A stretch of DNA of 64,000 nt, taken from Paenibacillus sp. GTDB lineage: Bacteria > Bacillota > Bacilli > Paenibacillales > YIM-B00363. Position numbers and translations under genes: made by a program. The stretch is from the NCBI RefSeq assembly GCF_031177825.1, contig NZ_JAPSKE010000007.1:243048-307047 (forward strand), given 5' to 3'. Under the pieces are notes generated by a model. The model was not told the DNA's origin and did not search any database. It saw nothing but the letters and a program-made list of their open reading frames with translations. Positions within the stretch are counted from its first letter, which is position 1; every line of letters begins with the position of its first letter. Shown here one piece after another: positions 8,572-15,725 of the stretch.

Positions 8572-10836
8572 ATGACGGAACGGTATGTCGCGTCGCTCGC
8601 GCGCTGGGCCGCTTCGGCGGTCCGGCACGACATGTCTCGTCTGCCGGGACGGGAGGATCTAGCGTGCTACGGCACCGGGTTCGGCAGCTGGGGCGTGCAG
8701 ACGAACCAGAAGGCGTTCGGGGCGTTCGCGGCGTTAGCCGCGGCGCCCGAGCTGCCGGAGGTCGAGGGCGGGCTTGATCGGGAGCGGCTGTACGCGTTGG
8801 CGCTCGGGACGCTCCGGTTTTCGTTAGCCTCCCATCTCGAAGGGGATTTCCATTGTACGGACGGCGCGAAGTGGGGGCATACGTGGATCAGCGCGCTCGG
8901 CATCGAACGCATGATGCACGGCGTCGAGGCGATCGCTGACCGGATGACGGACGACGACCGCGCGCTGCTTCGGCGCGTGCTCGTCTCGGAGGCGGACTGG
9001 GTGCTCTCGTCGTATCCGGTCGTCGGCCATCCGGATAACGCGAGCGGGAAGAACAAGCCGGAGAGCAATCTGTGGAACGGCGCGCTGCTGCATCGCGTCG
9101 CGAGTTTATATCCGGACCTGCCGCAGGCGGAGGCGTATCGGGAGCAGGGCTCGCGGCTGTTGATCAACTCGGTTTCCGTCGCGGCGGACGCGTCGAACGA
9201 AGCGGTCGTCGACGGGAAGCGCGTGATGGACCGGTTCGTCGGAGACAACTTCTTCCCGTCGTACGCGCTCCATCATCACGGCTATTTGAACGTCGGATAT
9301 ATGGTCGTCTGCTTGTCGAACGTGGCGATGCTGCATTTCGACTTCAAGCGCCGGGGCTTGCAGCCGCCGGAGGCGCTGTACCACCGGGCCCGAGAGCTGT
9401 GGGAGCTGGTGAAGCGGTTGTTGTTCCCCGACGGGCGGCTGCTCCGGATCGGCGGCGATACGCGCGTGCCGTATACGTATTGCCAAGATTACTTGATCCC
9501 GACGTGGCTGCTCGCGGAGAATCTATGGGGCGAGCGGTGCGACGGCTGGATGTCCGGCTGGCTCTCGCTCGTGGAGCGGGAGCAGGCGGCGAACGGCGAC
9601 GGCTCGTACTTGTCGCAGCGCTGCCGCACGCTGGCCCGGCGGTCGCCTTACTACTATACGCGGCTGGAGTCGGACCGGGCGGTGACGCTGTCGATGGGCG
9701 CGTATTGGGGCCGGGAGGCGACGGCTTCTGTTTCTGCTTCGGCCGCTGCGGCTCAAGCCGTCGCTGCCGAGGAGCGCTTCGCTTGGTCGGACGCGTTCCA
9801 CGGCGCGGTGTTCCATCGCAGTCCGAAGCGGATCGCGTCTTGGGTGTGGCAGGCGGCGGAGAAGCCGCAGGGGCTGTGTCTGCCGCCGGACGACAGCAGC
9901 CTCGCGGAGTGGCGCTGGAATTTGGCGGGGCGGATTCAAGGGCTGGGCAATCATCCCGTGCACGAGGTGGCCGCTCATCGGGAACGCGAGTTTCCCGGCG
10001 GGTTTCTCTCCTGCGGCGTACACCATGTGTTCACGGAGAAGCTGCTCGGCGAAGGGATGCCGCGCGAGCGGCTCGCGGCGCAGCGAACCGCGGTCGCCGC
10101 GCTGCCGGACGATACGACGATGATCGTACTGCAGCATGCCGTCTCGCCGGTGCGCAGCTACGCCGAAGCGGTGATGAGCCTGCATCTCCAAATTCCGAAC
10201 GACCTGTTCAACGGCGGGCGTCGGTCGCTGCACGCGGAGAGCGGATCATGGGTCATAGAGGGGGCCGGGCATCCCCGGGAGGAGACGCTGTCGCTCGATT
10301 CGGCGTGGGCGAACGTCGAGGACGCGATCGGCGTCGTCGCCGTCTACGGCGGCGAGCTGCGGCTGTACCGTCCGGGCCGGCGCACCATCGCCCCGAAGCG
10401 GTACGCCGATCGGGGGCATGACGACGGGCTCGGCACGCTGTACGCGGACGCGCTCTGCATCGACGCGGAGTTGGGCTTGGCGCGGCGGGAAGCCGGCGAG
10501 CCGTACTTCGACGTCGGCGCGGTCGTTCGATCTAGCGAGACGCATGACGTCACGCGGGCGTTCGCCGCGGGCGGCGGGGCGGTCGCGGTTCGGTGCGGCG
10601 CCGCCGCGCTGCGGGCGGTCGCGGTCCGCGGCGCGGACGGCGCGGGGTACTTGTTCGTCTGGAACGTTACGGACGTGGCGGTCGAGACGGAGCTGTCGCT
10701 CCCGTACGGGAGCGGGTTGTTGTCGGAGCTCGGGACGGAGGCGCATCGGGAAGCGGACGGAAGACGGATACAGGTCGAGGCGGGGGATGCGCGCTTGTTC
10801 CGAATCTTAGAAACCGACGGAGGGGACGACGAATGA
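8572..10836 (+). CDS. Large toroid plus beta-sandwich protein, possible polysaccharide lyase
   Basis: About 754 residues, no signal peptide, so probably cytoplasmic. I do not recognise the exact family. The first ~400 residues look like an alpha/alpha toroid rich in aromatic and His/Asn motifs (NKPESNLWNGALLHR; ALHHHGYLNVGYMV), reminiscent of the Asn/His/Tyr regions of PL8-type and heparinase-like lyases. The last ~330 residues look like beta-sandwich. A lyase would leave a 4,5-unsaturated uronyl end, the substrate of the GH105 enzyme two genes downstream. ATG 8551, overlapping the binding-protein gene by 20 bases and with AAGGA upstream, is an alternative start that adds seven residues. Confidence 0.5.
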   Translation: MTERYVASLARWAASAVRHDMSRLPGREDLACYGTGFGSWGVQTNQKAFGAFAALAAAPELPEVEGGLDRERLYALALGTLRFSLASHLEGDFHCTDGAKWGHTWISALGIERMMHGVEAIADRMTDDDRALLRRVLVSEADWVLSSYPVVGHPDNASGKNKPESNLWNGALLHRVASLYPDLPQAEAYREQGSRLLINSVSVAADASNEAVVDGKRVMDRFVGDNFFPSYALHHHGYLNVGYMVVCLSNVAMLHFDFKRRGLQPPEALYHRARELWELVKRLLFPDGRLLRIGGDTRVPYTYCQDYLIPTWLLAENLWGERCDGWMSGWLSLVEREQAANGDGSYLSQRCRTLARRSPYYYTRLESDRAVTLSMGAYWGREATASVSASAAAAQAVAAEERFAWSDAFHGAVFHRSPKRIASWVWQAAEKPQGLCLPPDDSSLAEWRWNLAGRIQGLGNHPVHEVAAHREREFPGGFLSCGVHHVFTEKLLGEGMPRERLAAQRTAVAALPDDTTMIVLQHAVSPVRSYAEAVMSLHLQIPNDLFNGGRRSLHAESGSWVIEGAGHPREETLSLDSAWANVEDAIGVVAVYGGELRLYRPGRRTIAPKRYADRGHDDGLGTLYADALCIDAELGLARREAGEPYFDVGAVVRSSETHDVTRAFAAGGGAVAVRCGAAALRAVAVRGADGAGYLFVWNVTDVAVETELSLPYGSGLLSELGTEAHREADGRRIQVEAGDARLFRILETDGGDDE

Positions 10837-12551
10837 ACGAACGCGATCTGCTGCTACGGGAGCTGGAGCGACAAGAGGCGGCTTATAACGCCGCGATGCG
10901 GGCGGTGACGGAGCCGTTTTCCAGCCCGGGCTACCATACGACGCTTACAGAGGACATCGGCGACGTCCATCGAACGCGGACGGCGGCGTATTATGCCCTC
11001 GCGTTGCTGGACGGCGGCCTCACGCGGCATCGGGAGCGCGCGTACGAGGTATTGGCGCGGCTCGTGGAAACGCAGGATACGAACCCCGAGAGCAAGACGT
11101 TCGGCATCTGGTCTTGGTTTTACGAAGAGCCGCTGACGCAGATGGCGCCGCCGGATTGGAACTGGGCGGACTTCATCGGCAAGCCGTTGTTGTTAACGCT
11201 GAAGCGCCATAGCGGCACGCTGCCGGAGCCGCTTCGCGCTTCGGTCGAGCAAGCGGTACGCAACGCTTGCCAAGCGATCATCCGGCGCAACGTCGGCCCG
11301 CACTATACGAACATCGCCATCATGGGCGCCTTCGTGACGCTGTGCGCCGGCGAGTGGCTCGGCGACGCCGACGTGGAAGCGTACGGGCTCGCGCGGCTTC
11401 AGCGCTTCTACGACTACACGATGGAGAGCGGGACGTTCCAAGAGTTCAACAGCCCGACCTACACGACGGTTGCGATCGAGGAGCTGTCGAGCATCCTCAC
11501 GGAAACCCGGAGTCCCGTCGCGCGGCGGCTGGCGGAGGAGCTGCTCGACGTCGCGTGGAGCATGTGCGCCGAGCGGTTCCACCCAAGGACCGGACAGTGG
11601 TCCGGCCCGCACGCGCGCGCGTATTCGGAGCTGCTGCAGCCGCACGTGCTGTCGTTCCTGCAGCATGCGCTAGGCGGACGGGTGACGTGGCTGCCCGAAG
11701 AAGCGTTCCACTACCACACGATGTGGTACGGGAACCGGATTCGCTGTCCGGCGAAGTTCGTCTCTAGCTTCGTCGAACCGCGTATCTCGAGCTTGGTGCA
11801 GCCGCTGCTCGCGGACGCGGGGGGCAAGCAGCGGTACGCCGTTACGTACGCGACCGAGGACTACAGCCTCGCGACGGTCAGTCACGGCGATCTGTGGAAC
11901 CAGCGCCGGAGCCTCTTGGCGTACGCCGCGACGCCGTCCGGCCCCGTCTACGTGCATCTGCGCGCGCTGCATGACGGCTACGACTACACAGGGGCCTGGT
12001 TGCTCGCCGCCCAGCGGGACGGTCGCGCGCTGTTCGGGGTGCACTTCGCCACCGACGGCGGCGACCGGCATCCGAACCTGCATCTCATTCAGGACGGGAC
12101 GATTCGCGCGAAGGATCTGCGGCTGCGCTTCGAGATCGGCGGCGCGATCGAGGCGGTCGAGGCGGATTGGCTCCCTCGGGACGGGGCGCTTCCGCGATGC
12201 GTCGGCCGGATCGGCGAGCTGCCGCTTACGATCGACCTGGGAGCGGCCGTCTTCGGAGAGCATGCGATTCGGTACGAAGTCGCGCGGGACAACGGCACGA
12301 TCGGCGTCGACGTGATTCTTTACGAAGGGGAGGCGTCGGACATTCGTCTTGCGGCGCTCGAGCGGGCGATCGTCGCCGGTCAGTTCGCGCTCGGCGCATC
12401 GACGGCGCCGTACGTCGCCGCGACGGACGGCGAGACGTGCACGCTCGAGGCGGACGGCATGCGCATCGCCGCGCCGGTCCGTCCCGCGCCGATTCGCGAG
12501 CTGACGGAACGAAGCGTCGCATCGACGAAGCAGACGGAGGTGACGCCATGA
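10833..12551 (+). CDS. Toroid-fold hypothetical enzyme in polysaccharide operon
   Basis: About 572 residues, no signal peptide. ATG 10833 overlaps the preceding stop (ATGA) and has CGGAGGGG upstream, so the genes are translationally coupled. The N-terminal two-thirds is helical with toroid-like motifs (NVGPHYTNIAIMGAFVTL; ESGTFQEFNSPTYTTVAIEE), and the C-terminal third looks like beta-sandwich. The layout parallels the preceding gene, suggesting a second lyase or glycosidase acting on imported oligosaccharides. The family is not recognised; catalytic residues are not assigned. Confidence 0.45.
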   Translation: MNERDLLLRELERQEAAYNAAMRAVTEPFSSPGYHTTLTEDIGDVHRTRTAAYYALALLDGGLTRHRERAYEVLARLVETQDTNPESKTFGIWSWFYEEPLTQMAPPDWNWADFIGKPLLLTLKRHSGTLPEPLRASVEQAVRNACQAIIRRNVGPHYTNIAIMGAFVTLCAGEWLGDADVEAYGLARLQRFYDYTMESGTFQEFNSPTYTTVAIEELSSILTETRSPVARRLAEELLDVAWSMCAERFHPRTGQWSGPHARAYSELLQPHVLSFLQHALGGRVTWLPEEAFHYHTMWYGNRIRCPAKFVSSFVEPRISSLVQPLLADAGGKQRYAVTYATEDYSLATVSHGDLWNQRRSLLAYAATPSGPVYVHLRALHDGYDYTGAWLLAAQRDGRALFGVHFATDGGDRHPNLHLIQDGTIRAKDLRLRFEIGGAIEAVEADWLPRDGALPRCVGRIGELPLTIDLGAAVFGEHAIRYEVARDNGTIGVDVILYEGEASDIRLAALERAIVAGQFALGASTAPYVAATDGETCTLEADGMRIAAPVRPAPIRELTERSVASTKQTEVTP

Positions 12552-13630
12552 GCGCGCCCTTGCAGCTCCAAGCCGCGGACATACAAGAGCGGATCGACAA
12601 GATCGTCCATCAGCTGCAACATCTAAAGTCGGACCGGAACGAAGACGGGATCCCGATCGGCATCATCTCCATGGAGAACTGGGAGTGGCCGCAGGGGGTC
12701 GCCCTGTTCTCCCTATACTTGTACTACAAAGAAAGCGGCAAGCCCGAGCTGCTCGACTTCTTGACCTCCTGGTTCGATCGTCATCTGGCGGCCGGGACGG
12801 TGCCGGAGAAGAACATCAATACGATGTGTCCGATGCTGACCCTAAGCTTTCTCGTCGAGGAGACGGGGCGGGAGAATTACCGGGAGCTCTGCCTGGAATG
12901 GCTCGACTACGCCATGAACGAGCTGCCGCGCACGGAGGAAGGCGGCTTCCAGCATATCGTCTCGGGGCGGACGAACGAAGGCGAGCTGTGGGACGACACG
13001 CTGTATATGACCGTGCTGTTCACGGCGCGGATGGGGGTGCTGCTCGGCCGCGGCGATTGCGTGCAGGAGAGCGTCCGTCAATTTCTCGTCCATCTGAAAT
13101 ACTTGACCGATCCCGTGACGGGGCTGTTCTTCCACGGCTGGTCGTTCGTGGACAAGAGCTACTACGCCGGAGCGCTCTGGGGCCGCGGCAACGCCTGGTA
13201 CACGGCGGGCTTGGTCGATTACCTCGATATCGTCGATCTGCCGTTCGGCGTCAAGCAGTTCCTGCTCGGCTCGCTCGAGCGGCAGGCGAAGACGCTGTCG
13301 GCGCTTCAAGCGGACAGCGGGCTGTGGCATACGCTGCTGACGGACCCGACCACGTACGAGGAGACGTCCGCGACGGCCGCCTTCGCGTACGGGATCCTGA
13401 AGGCGGTGCGGCTCGGCTACTTGCCGGAGACGTATGCCGCCGTCGGCTGGAAGGCGGCGCAAGGCGTCATGGGCAACATCGACGAGAACGGCACCGTTCA
13501 CGGCGTCTCCTACGGCACCGGCCTCGGGCGCGACCTAGACTATTACCGCGGCATTCCGGTTTGCCCGATGCCGTACGGCCAGTCGATGACGCTGCTGATG
13601 CTCGTCGAATGCTTGAAGCATCGGTCGTAA
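12548..13630 (+). CDS. GH105 unsaturated rhamnogalacturonyl hydrolase (YteR/YesR type)
   Basis: 360 residues. GH105 enzymes hydrate the 4,5-double bond of an unsaturated uronic acid at the non-reducing end, releasing it from the neighbouring sugar, in the cytoplasm. The (alpha/alpha)6 motifs are present: NTMCPMLTLSFL, the Asp pair in ELWDDTLYM (about residues 149-150, matching the catalytic aspartate region of YteR), FFHGW, and GALWGRGNAWY, the conserved loop near the active site. ATG 12548 overlaps the previous stop codon (ATGA). This is the most confidently identified enzyme of the operon and points to pectin- or glycosaminoglycan-like substrates made accessible by lyases. Confidence 0.88.
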   Translation: MSAPLQLQAADIQERIDKIVHQLQHLKSDRNEDGIPIGIISMENWEWPQGVALFSLYLYYKESGKPELLDFLTSWFDRHLAAGTVPEKNINTMCPMLTLSFLVEETGRENYRELCLEWLDYAMNELPRTEEGGFQHIVSGRTNEGELWDDTLYMTVLFTARMGVLLGRGDCVQESVRQFLVHLKYLTDPVTGLFFHGWSFVDKSYYAGALWGRGNAWYTAGLVDYLDIVDLPFGVKQFLLGSLERQAKTLSALQADSGLWHTLLTDPTTYEETSATAAFAYGILKAVRLGYLPETYAAVGWKAAQGVMGNIDENGTVHGVSYGTGLGRDLDYYRGIPVCPMPYGQSMTLLMLVECLKHRS

Positions 13631-13667
13631 GAAAGCCAGGGAGATTTTCTTTGCAAAATACAAACGG

Positions 13668-13696
13668 TTGTTCCCGTATAGATCCGATGGTATACT
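13668..13696 (+). promoter_or_regulatory. Sigma-A type promoter
   Basis: TTGTTC and TATACT separated by 17 bases, about 30 bases before the small coiled-coil gene at 13726. Confidence 0.6.
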
Positions 13697-13725
13697 AACC
13701 TTATTACGAGCCGGGAGGCATTCGG

Positions 13726-13985
13726 ATGAGCGAAGAGCGGTTGGAACGTATCGAGAACCGCTCGTTCAATTGATCCAGATGGTTGCTCAGAATAATACGG
13801 CTGTACAAGGATTGGAGCAGCGCTTCGACGGATTGGTGCAGCGGGTTGCATCGGAGAGCGAGGCTAACCGGCTGAGACATCTCGAGGTCATGGGGCAGCT
13901 CCGGAACGCGAACGCGGACGTCGATTATTTACGTAACCAGGTTTCTAAGCATGACATGGAACTTCATAAGATACGCGAGAAGTGA
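13726..13985 (+). pseudogene. Small coiled-coil protein, frameshifted
   Basis: ATG 13726 follows a good GGGAGG site and begins MSEERLERIENR, but this frame stops at 13771-13773 after 15 codons. Another frame of the same strand then carries QLIQMVAQNNTAVQGLEQ and a heptad-rich stretch to 13985. Together they make an ~85-residue coiled-coil protein of a kind common in Paenibacillus genomes (function unknown). The frame change falls between about 13755 and 13770. Either the gene is broken or a base is wrong in the sequence. The second frame alone has no ribosome binding site. Confidence 0.6.
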
Positions 13986-14000
13986 CGACTAAGGTAATAC

Positions 14001-14038
14001 GGGGGAGGGTTCGCCGAACGGCGAATCCTCCCCTTATT
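14001..14038 (+). terminator. Strong, possibly bidirectional terminator
   Basis: A long hairpin with arms GGGGAGGGTTCGCCG and CGGCGAATCCTCCCC (one G-T pair), then TTATTT. It lies between a forward gene and the reverse methyltransferase gene, so it can serve both. Confidence 0.85.
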
Positions 14039-14078
14039 TCGTTCTTGTCGGGGAACGCCTGCCCCCAGCCACCTTCCC

Positions 14079-14804
14079 TCACGGCTTCTCCCCGATGAAT
14101 ACGCCGTACGACAGCCCCTCCCCGAATCGCCGGAGGAAGGCGGCGTTGCGCGCCGAGAACGCCGCGACGTCGGGGCGAAGCACTCGGTCGAGGTCGATGA
14201 ACTGGAGCGGGTCCGCCTCCAGCTCCGCGCTTCCGACGACGAACGGCCGTGTGTCCCGCGGCGCCCAGACGCGCACGCGCACGAACCCCGCGGATTCGAG
14301 CGACTCGAACCAACCTTCCTTCGTCGGCAGCGGGGCCGAGCCGTACAACGCGCGCATCTCCGCGTCGAGCTCCGGAGCGTCGGCTTCGATCTTGTACAGC
14401 TCCCTGTCCCAGACGCGCCCGCCCGATCGAAGCACCCGCGCGTACTCGCGGTACGCCTCCGCCGGCGGAGCGAACGCCGTCACCGATTCCGCGAAGACGA
14501 CATCGAACGAGGCCGTCTCGAACGGCAGCGCGAGAAGATCGCCTTGCACGAAGTCGACGGTCGCGCCGAGCATCGCCGCCCGCCGCTTCGCCTTTTCCAA
14601 CATCGCCTCGCTCCGGTCGACCGCCGTCACGGCGCAGCCCATCGCGGCCAGCACGCAGGACGTACGCCCCGTTCCGCAGCCGACTTCTAACACGCGCAGC
14701 CCCGGCGCGACCTCGGCGTCGGCAAGGAAGTCCAGCGTGCCGCCGAACCCTCCGGGGTGAGCCGCCCCCGCGCCTGTCGCGGCGATGATTTCATGATACT
14801 CCAT
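14079..14804 (-). CDS. Class I SAM-dependent methyltransferase
   Basis: 241 residues. The SAM-binding motif I is VLEVGCGTGRTSCVLAAMG (near residue 45), followed by the acidic end of strand 2 (VTAVDRSEAML), motif II/III (VDFVQGDLLALPFE) and the SFDVVF motif. This is the UbiE/Methyltransf_11 type, with unknown acceptor. The start at 14804 (reverse strand) has AAGGAG 9 bases upstream; an upstream in-frame extension to 14903 is less likely. It is the only reverse gene before 45 kb and is unrelated to the sugar operons around it. Confidence 0.85.
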   Translation of the reverse strand: MEYHEIIAATGAGAAHPGGFGGTLDFLADAEVAPGLRVLEVGCGTGRTSCVLAAMGCAVTAVDRSEAMLEKAKRRAAMLGATVDFVQGDLLALPFETASFDVVFAESVTAFAPPAEAYREYARVLRSGGRVWDRELYKIEADAPELDAEMRALYGSAPLPTKEGWFESLESAGFVRVRVWAPRDTRPFVVGSAELEADPLQFIDLDRVLRPDVAAFSARNAAFLRRFGEGLSYGVFIGEKP

Positions 14805-14896
14805 GGCAACCGACTCCTTCCTGCCACAGCATATGCGCGGCGGGCGCCCCGAACGCCCGGGCGTCCGCTGATTTCTCGCGCGGCCGGGCGGATACC

Positions 14897-14926
14897 TTGT
14901 CAATCCGCGCTACGCATCGATATACA
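14897..14926 (+). promoter_or_regulatory. Candidate promoter upstream of small Gly/Tyr gene
   Basis: TTGTCA and TATACA with an 18-base spacer, ending about 35 bases before the TTG start at 14961. A sporulation sigma factor could also recognise this AT-rich patch. Confidence 0.4.
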
Positions 14927-14960
14927 TAAGGGAAGTACTGCGGAAAGGAGGAGGTCTCCT

Positions 14961-15296
14961 TTGAAACGACTTCACCCCATCACTCCTGAAACGTGCAGTC
15001 CTTATGTCGGCAAGACGGTATGCGCAGTACTGCATGACGGAACGCAAGTCGTCGGCACGATCAGCCGCGTCACCGCGAACGGCATCGAAATCAACGGCAG
15101 CCGGTCGGGCGCTTCCGTGCTGTCCACGCGCGCTCCCGTGGCGAAGAAGCAGCTGCAGCGCATGGCGTCCAAGGCGAATACGAAAGCGTTCGGCTACGGC
15201 TATCCGGGCTACGGCTACCCCGGCTACGGGTATGGCTTCGGATTCGAATGGGCGGCGATCGCCCTGCTATTCTTGCTGCCGTTCTTGTTCTACTAG
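14961..15296 (+). CDS. Small Gly/Tyr-rich protein with C-terminal hydrophobic tail
   Basis: 111 residues from a TTG start with a near-perfect AAAGGAGGAG site. The N-terminal ~60 residues form a small Sm/LSM-like beta region (VGKTVCAVLHDGTQVVGTIS). A repeat stretch follows (GYGYPGYGYPGYGYGFG), then a hydrophobic tail (WAAIALLFLLPFLFY) that could anchor in a membrane. Similar small proteins in Paenibacillus are often linked to the spore surface, and the next gene is a YjcZ-family sporulation protein, but the function here is not known. Confidence 0.75.
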   Translation: MKRLHPITPETCSPYVGKTVCAVLHDGTQVVGTISRVTANGIEINGSRSGASVLSTRAPVAKKQLQRMASKANTKAFGYGYPGYGYPGYGYGFGFEWAAIALLFLLPFLFY

Positions 15297-15336
15297 GGCA
15301 ACGGGAACGGACAATGGAAGCGGGGAGGTGAGGGAC

Positions 15337-15465
15337 ATGGCATACGTAAACGCAGGCGTCGGCTGCGGCGGTTATGGCGGAGGTTACGGCGGATTCACGA
15401 GCACGGGAGCGATCTTGGTTCTCTTCATTTTGCTCGTGATCATCGCCCGGGCTTGGGCGGCGTAA
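15337..15465 (+). CDS. YjcZ family small sporulation protein
   Basis: 42 residues. The N-terminal Gly/Tyr cluster (CGGYGGGYGGF) followed by one hydrophobic helix (AILVLFILLVIIARAWAA) is the YjcZ/YvrJ-like pattern of tiny membrane proteins made during sporulation in Bacillales. GGGGAGG lies 8 bases before ATG 15337. It starts 40 bases after the previous small gene, so the two are probably co-transcribed. Confidence 0.82.
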   Translation: MAYVNAGVGCGGYGGGYGGFTSTGAILVLFILLVIIARAWAA

Positions 15466-15483
15466 TGTTCGAATGAGGCGGGC

Positions 15484-15555
15484 AGGAGCCTGCGGTTCGC
15501 GTTCCGCGAGGAACGGAGCTGCAGGCTTTTCCTGTTTTTGACTAGATTTCTACGG
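15484..15555 (+). repeat. Hairpin repeat copy 1 (also a likely terminator)
   Basis: The hairpin (15487-15527) has arms beginning AGCCTGCGGTT and ending GCTGCAGGCT, with an inner GTTCC/GGAAC stem. It is followed by a T-rich tail and ACTAGATTTCTA (15541-15552). A closely related copy occurs at 55489-55554, and the tail motif recurs at 34210-34222. It follows the yjcZ-like gene and can act as its terminator, but the conservation of loop and tail between copies indicates a dispersed repeat. Confidence 0.7.
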
Positions 15556-15588
15556 CCGGTCCCGCGTAACACTGGCTTATTTCCCCGT

Positions 15589-15617
15589 TTAACATCGCGG
15601 AACGACTACTGTATAAT
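15589..15617 (+). promoter_or_regulatory. Promoter of the two-component/sialic locus A
   Basis: TTAACA and a perfect TATAAT separated by 17 bases, about 110 bases before the histidine kinase ATG. Confidence 0.7.
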
Positions 15618-15648
15618 TTATAAAGTTCACGCTAAGAAGCATTCCCTT

Positions 15649-15679
15649 GATCGCGACGTTCGCGATCTTTATTTTTATT
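15649..15679 (+). terminator. Leader terminator/attenuator before the histidine kinase
   Basis: A perfect 8-bp stem GATCGCGA/TCGCGATC with loop CGT is followed at once by TTTATTTTTATT. It lies between the 15589-15617 promoter and the kinase start at 15726, so transcripts could end here after about 55 bases. No leader peptide or antiterminator fold was recognised. Confidence 0.55.
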
Positions 15680-15725
15680 GGGCAAGCCGGCAATCGCTGT
15701 CTTCAAGGAACGAAAGGGGGACGTC

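Noticed and set aside
6939..8633. Long reverse frame opposite the binding-protein gene
   Set aside because: Arg/Val-rich antisense shadow of a well-supported lipoprotein gene.
15190..15235. Short repeats in GGCTACGGCTATCC-like stretch
   Set aside because: They encode the Gly-Tyr-Pro repeat of the small surface-type protein rather than a DNA element.
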